Below, in pieces: positions 1 to 10,847 of a DNA stretch of 64,000 nucleotides; positions within the stretch are counted from its first letter, which is position 1, and each line of letters starts with the position of its first letter. Made by a program: the position numbers and the translations under genes. The stretch is from Dactylis glomerata (taxonomy: Eukaryota; Streptophyta; Magnoliopsida; Poales; Poaceae), in the NCBI GenBank assembly GCA_007115705.1, contig QXEO01000433.1, positions 310,001-374,000 on the forward strand, given 5' to 3'. The notes beneath the pieces were generated by a model. That model made no database searches. It had not been told where the DNA came from and worked only from the letters and a program-made list of their open reading frames with translations.

Positions 1-1063
1 GACTATGGGTCCATAGCAGTAGCTAGATGGTTGTCTCCTCCACCATGTGCTTCATGTTTAGATCTCATGAGCTGCCCTACATGATTGAGATCACTGTTAT
101 GTAATTCTACATGTTTGGTTTGTTGGGATCCGATGAATATTGGTGTTATGATTGAGTTGCTATACTGAAATATATCTTTTGTTATCTCTATGTTGTTTAT
201 GATCTTGCATGCTCTCCGTTGTTAGTAGCTATCTTGGCCGAGTAGTTGCTAGTGACTCCAAGAGGGGGTATTTATGCTCGATAGTGGGTTCATGCCTCTA
301 TTTAATCTGGGGGAGTGACAGAAACCTCTAAGGTTGTAGATGAGCTGTTGCTACTAGGGAGAAAACAACATTCATATGCTCAAGGGCATATGCTTTGTTT
401 ACATTACACACTTTGCTTAATGCAATTATCTGTTGTTCGCAACTTAATACTTGTGGAGTTCTCGGATTGATTCGCCACAAGTGGATTATTAGTCATAGAT
501 GTAGTTGGATCGCGGTCTATGTATTTTGTTGTAATGCCCAGAGTAAATCGCATAGTGATCTTTATCTTTATTCTATCAATTGCCCAACTGTAATTTGTTT
601 ACCCAGCATGTGCTATTTATCTTATGGAGAGACACCACTAGTGAACTGTGGACCCTGGTCCTATTTCCATCATATTGCTATCACCTGTTTACTTTACTCG
701 CACTGTTTACTTTACTCGCATACTTCTACTGTGTTCCACTCGATACGCTCATAACCTTTGTTTCAAGCAAACCGGTGAGATTGAAAACCTCATCGCAAGT
801 TGGGAACAAAGTACTTGGTTGTGTGTGTGCAGGTTCCACGTTGCTATTGGCTGAAGACGAGTCAACAAGTGTTGTAAACGGCGCCCTTGTTGGAGTGTTA
901 TTAAGCCAGTCCGCATCACCTTCAGTCGTATTGTCTGCTCTTCTCCTGACCAACATACCTTGGTTTCTTACTGAGGGAAAAGACTTGCCGCTGTGCTCAT
1001 CATACTTTCCGCTTGGAGTCTCCCAACTGGCCGGTTATTTACTTCATCAACTCGGTAGCATCA
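1..1063 (+). repeat. 5' LTR of element A (3' two-thirds)
   Basis: Matches 5333-6411 with a few percent mismatches and one indel of about 17 bp (near 5897-5913 in the 3' copy). It ends in CATCA just before the leader that holds the PBS. The window begins inside it, so its promoter and terminal TG are not visible. Confidence 0.9.
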
Positions 1064-1074
1064 AGCTTCTTTTC

Positions 1075-1091
1075 TGGCGCCGTTGCCGGGG
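1075..1091 (+). other. Primer-binding site of element A
   Basis: The 17-base tract TGGCGCCGTTGCCGGGG lies 11 bases after the LTR end. The same kind of site sits in minus orientation at 20609-20625 in B2. It would pair with a tRNA 3' end to prime minus-strand DNA synthesis; I did not assign the tRNA. Confidence 0.8.
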
Positions 1092-1333
1092 AAGAGTGGA
1101 AGACCTCTGCAAGGGGAGTTTTTCACACACATATCCTTTACTTTGTTTTAAGTTTTGCTTTACTTTATTTTTACCTGCATTGTTTTATATCAAAAACCCA
1201 AAAAAATTAGAATCCTTGGTAGTTGTTATTTCTTTACTTTTAGTTCCCTAAGTACGTTCTGGAGGACCTCTCAGTAGGTAGTGGTTCAATTATTGGAGAA
1301 AGTAACATTGAGGAGTTCTTTAATCACATTAGT

Positions 1334-1822
1334 ATGCATAAGGAAGTTGAGGAAAAATCTTTGGTTGAGCTAGCTCCTAGTTATGAAGTTGCTTCTGCTT
1401 ATTTAATTCACATGTTAGAAACTAGGTTTGCTAGTCTTAATCCTTTTATGCAATATATGTTCCTTAAGCTTCATGAAATTGAGGATCCCGAAAAAAAAGC
1501 TTTTATCTTGGAAACTTTGCGCATAGAATTTAGAGATGTTGCAATTGAGGCTAGGAAAGTTTTTAAGAAGTTTAGTAAGCTTGGCTCGCCTGTTGAAATT
1601 GTTGGTACACCCAATGAAGATTCTAGAATGCCAATACCTTGTAAGCTTGTAGGAATTCATAATGCCTTGGTAACTAATTCTAGTTGGATTTGTCCTGAAA
1701 ATATTTTCGATGAAAATAGTGTACCAAGGCATGACTACAAGGGGTACTCAAAACCTCAATTGGATAGTATTAATTTCTTTGTACCTATAGTGGATCCTGA
1801 AGCCCCTTTCATTATTACTTGA
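1334..1822 (+). CDS. Element A accessory ORF, 162 codons, function unknown
   Basis: Codes for a mixed-charge, mostly helical-looking protein with no retroviral motif that I recognise: no zinc knuckle, no DSGA-type protease, no RT or integrase residues. The frame is open further upstream, from 1244 just after a TAG, without an ATG until 1334. A pyrimidine-rich splice-acceptor-like site ends at 1243, so the first coding part may be joined by splicing to an LTR leader exon. The start at 1334 is simply the first ATG. The protein is rich in Glu, Lys and Phe and ends with a Pro-rich tail before a TGA. It may be the remains of a gag or an accessory protein. A real translated product is plausible because no stop interrupts about 190 codons in AT-rich DNA. 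Confidence 0.5.
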   Translation: MHKEVEEKSLVELAPSYEVASAYLIHMLETRFASLNPFMQYMFLKLHEIEDPEKKAFILETLRIEFRDVAIEARKVFKKFSKLGSPVEIVGTPNEDSRMPIPCKLVGIHNALVTNSSWICPENIFDENSVPRHDYKGYSKPQLDSINFFVPIVDPEAPFIIT

Positions 1823-4744
1823 TTCGCAATTTTCTGCGCCTAGCTCAAAGGCGTTAAAGAAAAGCACTCTTGGGAGTTAACCCAATGTTTTATTTCCAGT
1901 ACTTTTTCCTTTATTTGAGTCTTGCAAGTCATTACTACTGTAATGACCGCTCCTTATCCTTTTTATTTTATTGTTGTGCCAAGAGAAGTTTCTAATTCGA
2001 GTGAGGTAAAGATTTGGGGATGTTGCCGTCCTGAAACTGTTTTCGGTGCTGCACCGTAAAAATTCGTATAAATTCTCTGTATATCTTTTGGACCACCTAT
2101 GATTTCTTGTGCATATGCCCCAGGTTATATCCAAACTTTCATTAGTTGAACACTTTTTGATTTGAGCAACAGAAAACCCCTCAAAAATTCGGCCTTTGTC
2201 AGCTATTCTGTTTTGACAGATTTCTGCCAATATTTGTGTTTGGCGCTTTATCGCTTTCTTTTGAGTTCTTTTGATCATGGAACATTTGGGGAAGTTGCTA
2301 CAGTAGTATATGCTATATATGTGGTGGTTTTGGGTTGAAACCTGAAGCAAAAAGAGGTTGATTATATATTATGTTACACTAATGTTGCTAATAGAGTTGT
2401 GTTTAGTTTTGTATGAAGGAAGTTTTCAAGTGTAGGGATTGGAGAATGATGAGATGAGTTGAAGAATGGACAAAATCTCAAGCTTGGGGATGCCCATGCA
2501 TCACCCCAAGAAATATCCAAGAAGTACAAGCGTCAAAGCTTGGGGATGCCCCCGAGGCACCCCTTCTTCATCGGCAAAAATCAGGTCACCTTTGAAAACA
2601 CTATATTTTTATTGCTTCATGCACTATGTGTTTTTCTTGGAGCATCAGTTGTTTTAGTTTTCTTAGTTAGTTTAGTTTTGTTTGCTGCAATAAATGGTTG
2701 GACCCCAACAAATTTCCTTTGGAGGAGATGTACTCATTTTCATTTGCCAAGAACACTCCGTTTTTCATTCTTACAATTTCACCGAGTGTTCTTCTTTTTC
2801 TGCTACTGCTTTTGGTTTTCGTTTTTGCCTTGATTTGCATTCAGACCTTGTCATATCTTTTCATCAAGGTGTATTTTTTCCTCTGATCTTTATTGGTTTT
2901 CATCAAAAGAGGTGTCTTAAAAAATTTCAAATGGTGTTGGAAAAGAGAAAAAGCTTTATGCAAAAAAGTGGTACAAGAAGGAGCTTGTGTAGACTGCGGC
3001 TTAGGCTTTTTCATGTCATGCTTGATGTCTTTTTGATAGTATGCTTAGTGGTTTTGCTGTAGCATGACTTGTCTCAAATAACTGAGATTGCTTAATGAGC
3101 CTTTGAAAAAAATCATGCGTTGTTTTTATTGTATGGAAGCATTATTTTGGTTTTCTCCTTGATGCTTTATTTGGGTTGACTTGGCGCATGCTCACACATG
3201 TTAGACTTTTACAAAGTCGCCAATAGCCTCTATGATCATTTAGTTTTTGACTTTTGATGCCATCTTATGTTTCTTTTAATGTCGCTTTGTCGCTTTGCAT
3301 GATTATGGCCATTATTGCTCTCTTAGTTGGTCGCTCCCAGTCTTTTGCTAGCCCTCGCCTTGTACTGAGTATGAGCTCTACTCGTGCATCCAACTCCTAA
3401 AAGCCAAAGTTTTTCAAAGTGTCCACCATACATACCTACTAGCAATTTGCTATTCTAAGTAAATTTGATTTGCTTTTATCTTCTCTTCAAATTAAACTCT
3501 TACCAGTGTTATGCGAAAATTGGTCAGTAAAGCTCTCACGAACCGGAAGGCACACTTTACTTTTTCCTATTCTTAAAAATTTGACATTGTGGTCTCTTAT
3601 GTTGAGTTGTTATGCTTGCAAGTTGTAAGTTGGATTCTAGCCCAACCATGCTGTCATGGGGCAAGCTTTCAACATTGCACTTCTTATTTGAGTTGATATC
3701 GTGATCTTTTGTTTATGGATGCCCGCGGTGTGAAATGAATTGGGAATCTTGTGGGGATCATGGAGTTTGTATATGTGTTAGGGAAACACCTGGGCCGCCA
3801 ATCTAAGCCATGCATAATTCATGGTGGAAATTTGCAGCATACCCATGGTGGACATTCGACGACGCATCTCACAATAAAAAGCTAAATAAATGGTAAATAA
3901 AAGAGATGTTGAGGTGTTCATTGTCTGCTTGTCCTGTCATTTTGATGTGGGCTTGTTCCATGTCATCAGGCACGGAGGTACCCCATTGGTGGTTTTCAAT
4001 GATACATATATACTTACAATGACAAGAGCCTTGCTTGGGACTCTAAGTTGAGTAGCATGAGGTTTGGGTACTCGTATTCACGGGACACGAAGTTTTTGAC
4101 TTATGATTTGTCAAGCATATGTATCATAATTGTTCTCACATTAACTTTAACCATTCAAGATGCTTATAATGGGGGCAATGAGAGCTCAAAGTCGGTAAGT
4201 AACATAATTTTTGAAGGTTATAAAACTTGCTATCACTGCTTCCCTCCGTGAAGGGCCTTTCTTTTACTTTTATGTTGAGTCACCACCTTCTTTCTTTATG
4301 CACCATTAAGAGAGCATAGTTGTCATTCTTAGTATAATGTGCATTATCCCAAAGTTTTCATTGATTGATGCATATTCTTGGTTTCACTTGTTCTTAAATT
4401 ACTTGTATCTAGTCGCCCTCTTAAACTTGAAGGTGTCCTATGCATTTATGTTTTGCTCTCCATGAAGGACAAGCTGAAAACCATTTGTATGTTTTTCCTT
4501 ATGATTTGAACACATGTTTGACTTTCATTGTTTCATTTTCATGATCTTTTGTTTGTGTTCATTTTCATATTTATAACATGGTTGCTAAGTTTCTATTGTC
4601 AAGATTATATCTTTCATACCCATTTTTTAAGTTCTTATGATCCCAGCTCACAATGCTTACATACATGATCAAGATTGTGTAGGTGCATGTCACCTCAAAA
4701 ATTATTTCTTTTGTTATCACTTACCTACTCGAGGACGAGCAGGA
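1823..4744 (+). other. Non-coding internal module of element A
   Basis: About 2.9 kb without a credible gene. The same sequence, diverged and inverted, fills 10848-13726 in B2 and 38738-43232 plus 56164-57000 in F, so it is a conserved component of these pol-less elements. It contains two copies of the 13-mer AGCTTGGGGATGC (2481-2493 and 2537-2549), identical to the core of the PPT at 4749-4761. Short ORFs in it are not kept in frame between the copies. Confidence 0.75.
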
Positions 4745-4761
4745 GTTAAGCTTGGGGATGC
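4745..4761 (+). other. Polypurine tract of element A
   Basis: Purine-rich GTTAAGCTTGGGGATGC ends directly against the TG of the 3' LTR. The same junction occurs in reverse at 10848-10865 (B2) and 38738-38755 (F). Confidence 0.8.
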
Positions 4762-6411
4762 TGATACGTCTCCGACGTATCCATAATTTTTGATGCTCCA
4801 TGCTTGTTTTTACACCATTTGTCTAATGTTTCATTACACTTCGTGGCACTTTTATACATTTTCTGGAACTAACCTATTAACAAGTTGCCATAGTGCCAGT
4901 TCCCTGTTTTCTGCTGTTTTTGTGTTTCAGAAGTGCTACACAGGAAATGTTCTCGGAATTGGACGAAACAAGTTCCTGAAGTCTTATTTTTCCCGGAAGC
5001 TTCCAGAGATCCGAAGAGGAGTCGGAGGGGGGCCACGAGGGGGCCACACACCAGGGCGGCGCGGCCCAGGGCCTGGCCGCGTCCCCTATGTGTGAGAGCC
5101 CCTCGGGCCACCTCTGACGATGCCCCTTCACCTATAAAGACCCCCCCAACGGAAAAACCTAAGAACCCGATCAATTTTCCAGAACACATTGCGATCCGCC
5201 GCCGCCGTCGACCTGACGATCGAGAGGGTCCAGAAGCTCTTCCCGGCACCCTACCGGAGAGGGGAATTGCCACCGGAGGTCTTCTTCATCGCCATGCTTG
5301 CCTCCAGAGCGATGAGTGAGTAGTCTACCTTGGACTATGGGTCCATAGCAGTAGCTAGATGGTTGTCTCCTCCACCATGTGCTTCATGTTTAGATCTCAT
5401 GAGCTGCCCTACATGATTGAGATCACCGTTATGTAATTCTACATGTTTGGTTTGTTGGGATCCAATGAATATTGGTGTTATGATTGGGTTGCTATACTGA
5501 AATATATCTTTTGTTATCTCTATGTTGTTTATGATCTTGCATGCTCTCCGTTGTTAGTAGCTATATTGGCCGAGTAGTTGCTAGTGACTCCAAGAGGGGG
5601 TATTTATGCTCGATAGTGGGTTCATGCCTCTATTTAATCTGGGGGAGTGACAGAAACCTCTAAGGTTGTAGATGTGCTATTGCTACTAGGGAGAAAACAA
5701 CATTCATATGCTCAAGGGCATATGCTTTGTTTACATTGCACACTTTGCTTAATGCAATTATCTGTTGTTCGCAACTTAATACTTGTGGAGATCTCGGATT
5801 GATTCGCCACAAGTGGATTATTAGTCATAGATGCAGTTGGATGGCGGTCTATGTATTTTGTTGTAATGCCCAGAGTAAATCGCATAGTGATCTTCTTGAC
5901 ATATCACGTTTATCTTTATTCTATCAATTGCCCAACTGTAATTTGTTTACCCACCATGTGCTATTTATCTTATGGAGAGACACCACTAGTGAACTATGGA
6001 CCCCGGTCCTATTTCCATCATATTGCTATCACCTATTTACTTTACTCGCACTATTTACTTTACTCGCATACTTCTACTGTTTTCCACTCGATACGCTCAT
6101 AACCTTTGTTTCAAGCAAACCGGTGAGATTGACAACCTCATCGCAAGTTGGGAACAAAGTACTTGGTTGTGTGTGTGCAGGTTCCACGTTGCTATTGGCT
6201 GAAGACAAGTCAACAAGTGTCGTAAACGGCGCCCTTGTTGGAGTGTTATTAAGCCAGTCCGCATCACCTTCAGTCGTATTGTCTGCTCTTCTCCTGACCG
6301 ACATACCTTGGTTTCTTACTGTGGGAAAAGACTTGCCGCTGTGCTCATCATACTTTCCGCTTGGAGTCTCCCAACTGGCCGGTTATTTACTTCATCAACT
6401 TCGTAGCATCA
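4762..6411 (+). repeat. 3' LTR of element A (1650 bp)
   Basis: Starts TGATACGT and ends CATCA. The first 20 bases form an imperfect palindrome (GATACGT, 5-base spacer, ACGTATC). A TATA box lies at 5133-5139 and a splice-donor-like GTGAGT at 5316-5321, as expected for a promoter and leader. The GC-rich stretch 5020-5300 follows an AT-rich U3. It overlaps no host gene. Confidence 0.9.
5133..5139 (+). promoter_or_regulatory. TATA box of element A LTR
   Basis: TATAAAG in a CpG-rich context, about 370 bp into the LTR. Related LTRs have a similar box at the matching place: 10473-10479 (minus, weaker) and 38360-38367 (minus). Transcription would start roughly 30 bases downstream. Confidence 0.6.
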
Positions 6412-7991
6412 CTAGCCGCCCAGTTGGGAACCCCAAGAGAAAGGTATAATGAGCACAATGACAAGTTTCCCTCGATTGTGAAACCAAGGTTTAATCGACC
6501 ATTAGGAGAAAGAAACCACTTCTGAATGTTGATGCTAGCTGGCTTTTGGTAGGGCACACTACCAGCGTCAGCAGCAACATGGAACCTGCACACAACACAA
6601 CCAAAGTACTTTGCCCCAACTTGTAGTGAGGTTGTCAATCTCACTGGTTTGCTGTAAACAAAGGATTAAACGTATTGTGTGGTAATAGATGTTTGTTTGC
6701 AAGAAAGTAAGTACTGCTTGTAGAAAGTAAAAGGTAATATATTTGTAAAAGAATGGACCAAGGTCCACAGTTCACTGGAGGTGTCTCTCCATAAAGATAA
6801 ATAACATGCTGGGTAAACAAATTACAGTTGGGCAACTGACAGAATAAAGAATGCAAAGCAATGCATGTACATGTCATGAAGATCACTAGATTCACATGGG
6901 CATTACAACATAATAAATAGACCGTAATCCAACTGCATCAATGACTAATAATCCACCCGCCGGATGTCATCCGAGCAACCATTGGGTATTAAGTTGCAAG
7001 CAACAGATTATCACCTTAAGCAAAGTGTGTAATGTAAATAATACAAATGTCCTTGAACACAAGATTGTTGTTTTCTCCCTAGTAGCAACAACACATCTAC
7101 AACCTTAGAAGTTATTGTCACTCTCCTAGATTACTAGAGGCATGAACCCACTATCGAGCATAAATACTCCCTCCTGGAGTTACTAGCATCTACTCGGCCA
7201 AGATATCTACTAGCAACGGAGAGCATGCAAGATCATAAATAACATAGAGCTGATAAATCAATAAATCAACTTGATATAGTACTCAATATTCATCAGATCC
7301 CAACAAACACAACATGTAGAATTACATAACAATGATCTTGATCATGATAGGCAGCTCACAAGATCTAAACATGAAGCACATGGAGGAGGAGACATCCATC
7401 TAGCTACTGCTATGGACCCGGAGAGCAAGGTAGACTACTCGTGCATCATTCCGGAGGCAGGCATGGTGATGAAGAAGGTCTCTGGTGGTGATTCCCCTTT
7501 CCGGCAGGGTGCCGGGAAGAGCTTCTAGACCCTCCCGATCTCGCGTCGACGATGGCAGTGGCTTGCAGTATGTTTTCTGGAAAAGTGTTCGGGCCCTTAG
7601 GGTTTTCTTGATGGAGGGAATAAGTAGGCGAAAGGGCAATTTCAGGAGGTGGACCAGGCGGTCACACCACCTGGTGGCGCGGCCAGGGGTGGCCCGTGCC
7701 ACCACCTGGTGTGGATGCCCCTTGGTCCGACTCTGGCTCTCCTTTGGACTCCGTCTTCGTGTCAGGTAATTAGGAACTTCAGCTTTTGTTTCGTCCAATT
7801 CCGAGAATATTTCCTGTGTAACTTTTCTAAAACACAAAAACAGCAGAAAACAGGAACTGGCACTATGGCATCTCGTTAATAGGTTAGTTCCGGAAAATGC
7901 ATAAAAATGCCATGAAGTGTAACACACAAAGCAAATGGTGCCTAAACAAGCATGTAGCATAAAAAATTATAGATACGTTTGAGACGTATCA
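6412..7991 (-). repeat. B1: minus-strand Gypsy LTR, probably a solo LTR, split by element A
   Basis: Reads as an LTR in minus orientation. It begins (minus) TGATACGT at 7991 and is colinear with the B2 LTR at 9202-10847, except that its last 20-odd bases are missing at the left, where element A intervenes. Copia coding sequence starts directly at 7992 with no PPT (contrast 10848), which argues for a solo LTR in the Copia element and not for the 3' LTR of a complete element. The left part would lie beyond the window start. Confidence 0.75.
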
Positions 7992-9201
7992 AGGGCACAT
8001 TAGGAACTGCTTCCGTTGTGCTACTCGGTATTTCGAGTGAGAGGTCGTCGATCTCGTCAAGCTCCACTTTCCTTCCACCCACATCTCTCGTGAAGCAGTC
8101 TTGGCAACAAAAGTCTTGCCTTCGGCCGGATGGTAGAAGGTATACCCAAGGGTCTCCTTTGGATATCCTACAAAGATGCATTTTTCCAACTTAGTTTCGA
8201 GATTGCCAGGCTATAACTTCTTTACATATGCCTCACAACCCCAAACCCTAAGAAAAGACAACTTAGGCTTCTTGCCATGCCATAGCTCGTATGGTGTTGT
8301 CTCCACGGACTTGGATGACGCCCTATTAAGAATGAATAAAGCAGTTTCTAGTGCATAACCCCAAAATGATATCGACAAGTCAGACGGAGACATCATGGAC
8401 CTTACACTATCGAGTAGGGTGCGCTTATGTCACTCAGACACGCCGTTACGCTGCGGCATTCCAGCTGGCATACATTGTGGCACAATTCCACATGCCTTGA
8501 GATGTGCCTCAAACTCAAAACTCAGATACTCGCCCCCTCGGTCAGAATGAAGGTGCTTGATCTTTCTATCGAGTTGATTTTCGAGCTCTTTCTTAAATTC
8601 CTTGAACTTTTCAAAGGTTTCAGACTTGTTTTTCATCAAATAGATATACCCATATCTACTCAAATCATTAGTAAAGGTCACAAAGTAACGATAACCATTG
8701 CACGTAGTGATGCTCATTGGTCCACACACATCCGTATGTATGATTCCCAATAGGTCGGACCTCCGTTCAATAGTCCCGGTGAATGGAGTCCTATTCATTT
8801 TGCCCTAAAAGGCACGACTCGCATGTATCAAAGGAATCAAAATCCAATGATCCAAGAAGACCATCATTATGGAGCTTCTTCATGCATTTTACGCCAACAT
8901 GACCAAGACGGCAATGCCATGTATACGTGGCATTATCATCACTATGCTTGCATCTCTTAGCATCCACACTGTTTATATGTGTAACAAAATCCAAAATATA
9001 TAAACCATCCCGAACAGGCGCATGAACATAGAAAACACCATCTTTAGAAATGGAACAACCGTTTGTTACAAACTCAAAATGATATCCGTCTCGCGATAAC
9101 CGAGACCCACTCACAATATTCATACTCAAAGCTGGAACGTAATAACATTTATTCAAAACTTAATATCATCCCAGAGGGAATTCGTAGATGCAGAGTGCTG
9201 A
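7992..9201 (-). pseudogene. Copia pol fragment (GAG-pre-integrase and integrase)
   Basis: Read on the minus strand from 9201 to 7992. First comes the GAG-pre-integrase zinc region (WHCRLGHVG about 8925-8900, then CESCLLGQ near 8815). Next is the integrase core with HTDVCGP (about 8728) and SDRGGEY (about 8545), then the NGVSE segment and the WGYALETA/ILNRA region downstream of the core. The integrase C-terminal KCIFVGYPKE motif is near 8180. There are frameshifts near 9160, 8400 and 8200, and a TGA after NGVSE that looks like a decayed Arg CGA codon. Both ends are cut by LTRs (B1 at 7991, B2 at 9202), so no RT is present. The sequence resembles the Angela/BARE group by eye. It is a dead remnant and the oldest layer here. 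Confidence 0.85.
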
Positions 9202-10847
9202 TGGTGCGGTGTTGATATAGATGACCGACCAGTTGGGAACCCCAAGAGAAGGTATAATGAGCACAGCAGCAAGTCTTCCCTCAGTTGTGAAACCAAGGTT
9301 GAATCAAACCAGTAGGAGAAAGCCAAACTTCAGAAGGTGATGCTTGCTAGCTTCACGACACTCCGGACAAGGGCGCTAGATAAACTGCTTGTCGGCGTGT
9401 AGCTTTTCAGCAGCAGCAACGTGAAACCTGCACACAACACAACCAAGAACTTTGCTCCCAACTTACGATGAGGTTGTCAATCTCACCGGTTTGCTGTAAA
9501 CAAAGGATTGAGTGTATCAAGTGGTAATAGGATAATAGTATGCAAGAAAGTAAACAATGTGAGTAAAAGTAAAACAGTGTAACAATGTAAAGAAAATTGG
9601 ACCGGGGTCCATAGTTCACTAGTGGTGTCTCTCCATAAGATAAATAACAACATGCTTGGTAAACAAATTATAGTTGGGCAATTGATAGAGCAAAGATAAC
9701 GTACATATGTCATGAGGATCACTATGAGATTCACTCTGGGCATTACGACAAAATACATAGACCGTAATCCAACTGCATCTATTACTAAAAATCCACTCGC
9801 GGGGAATCATCTGAGGACCCCTTGAGTATTAAGTTGCAAAGAACAGATAATCGCATTAAGCAAAGTGCGTAATGTAAACAAAGCAAATGTCCTTGGACAC
9901 AAGAATGTTGTTTTCTCCCTAGTGATAACAACACATCAACAACCTTAGAGGTTTTTGTCACTCCCCCAGATTAAATAGAGGCATGAACCCAACTATCGAG
10001 CATAAATACTCCCTCTTGGAGTTACTAGCATCTACTCGGCCAAGATAGCTACTAGCAACGGAAAGCATGCAAGATCATAAACATCATAGAGATAACATAG
10101 GATATAATATTCATCACATCAACTTAACATAGTACCAATACTCATCGGATCCCAACAAACACAACATGTATGATTACATAAAGATGATCCTGATCATGTA
10201 GGGTAGCTCACAAGATCTAAACATGAAGCACATGGTGGAGCAGACAACCATCTAGCTACTGCTATGGACCCGTAGTCCAAGGTAGACTACTCACACATCA
10301 CTCTGGAGGCGACCATGGTGGTGTAGAAGGCCTCCGGCAGGGATTCCCCTCTCCAGCAGGGTGCCGGGAAGAGCTCCTGGATCCTCCCGATCTCGCGCCG
10401 GCGACGGCGGTGGCTTGCAGTATGTTTTGTGGAAAAGAGATCCATTCCTTAGGTTTTTCCCATCGAGGGGAACTTATAGGCGAAAGGGCATCGTCAGAGG
10501 TGGGGCCAGCTGGCCTCACTATGGGGCGGCGCGACCAGGGGCTGCGCTGCGCCCCCTATGGTGAGCCTGGCTTGTGGTCCCCCTTCATCTCATCTTCGGT
10601 CTTCGTGAAGCTTTGGTAAAAATAGGAGGTTCGGCTTTTGTTTCGTCCAATTCTGAGAATATTTCCTGTGTAACTTTTCTGAAACACAAAAACAGCAGAA
10701 AACAGGGAACTGGCACTGTGGCATCTTGTTAATACGTTAGTTCCAGAAAATGCATAAAAACGCCACAAAGTGTAACAAAACACAAAGCAAATGGTGTGTA
10801 AACAAGCATGGAGCATAAAAAATTACAGATATGTTTGAGATGTATCA
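9202..10847 (-). repeat. 3' LTR of B2 (1646 bp)
   Basis: The left edge TGGTGCGG (plus) equals the edge of the 5' LTR at 20638. The right edge is TGTATCA at 10847, followed by the inverted PPT. A weakened TATA box (minus) lies at 10473-10479, and a splice-donor-like GTGAGT (minus) around 10286-10291. The terminal palindrome has lost CpGs: the arms read GATACAT and ACATATC instead of GATACGT and ACGTATC. Confidence 0.9.

Larger units (their letters stand above)
1..6411 (+). mobile_element. Element A: pol-less Gypsy-type LTR retrotransposon, 5' end outside window
   Basis: The order is partial 5' LTR, PBS, one short ORF, about 2.9 kb of non-coding DNA, PPT and a complete 3' LTR. Bases 1-1063 repeat 5333-6411, which fixes the LTR pair. 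No reverse transcriptase, RNase H or integrase motif occurs in any frame between the LTRs, so the element is non-autonomous (LARD-like). Its LTR and internal module resemble B2 and F further right. The 3' LTR ends at 6411 directly against a minus-strand LTR (B1), so A appears to be nested in B1; the expected 5-bp duplication would be ctagc, but the left copy lies outside the window. A relation to named Triticeae families such as Sabrina is possible but untested. Confidence 0.85.

Noticed and set aside
4869..5319. Overlapping ORFs on both strands in the element A 3' LTR
   Set aside because: GC-rich leader region; not conserved in the related LTRs.
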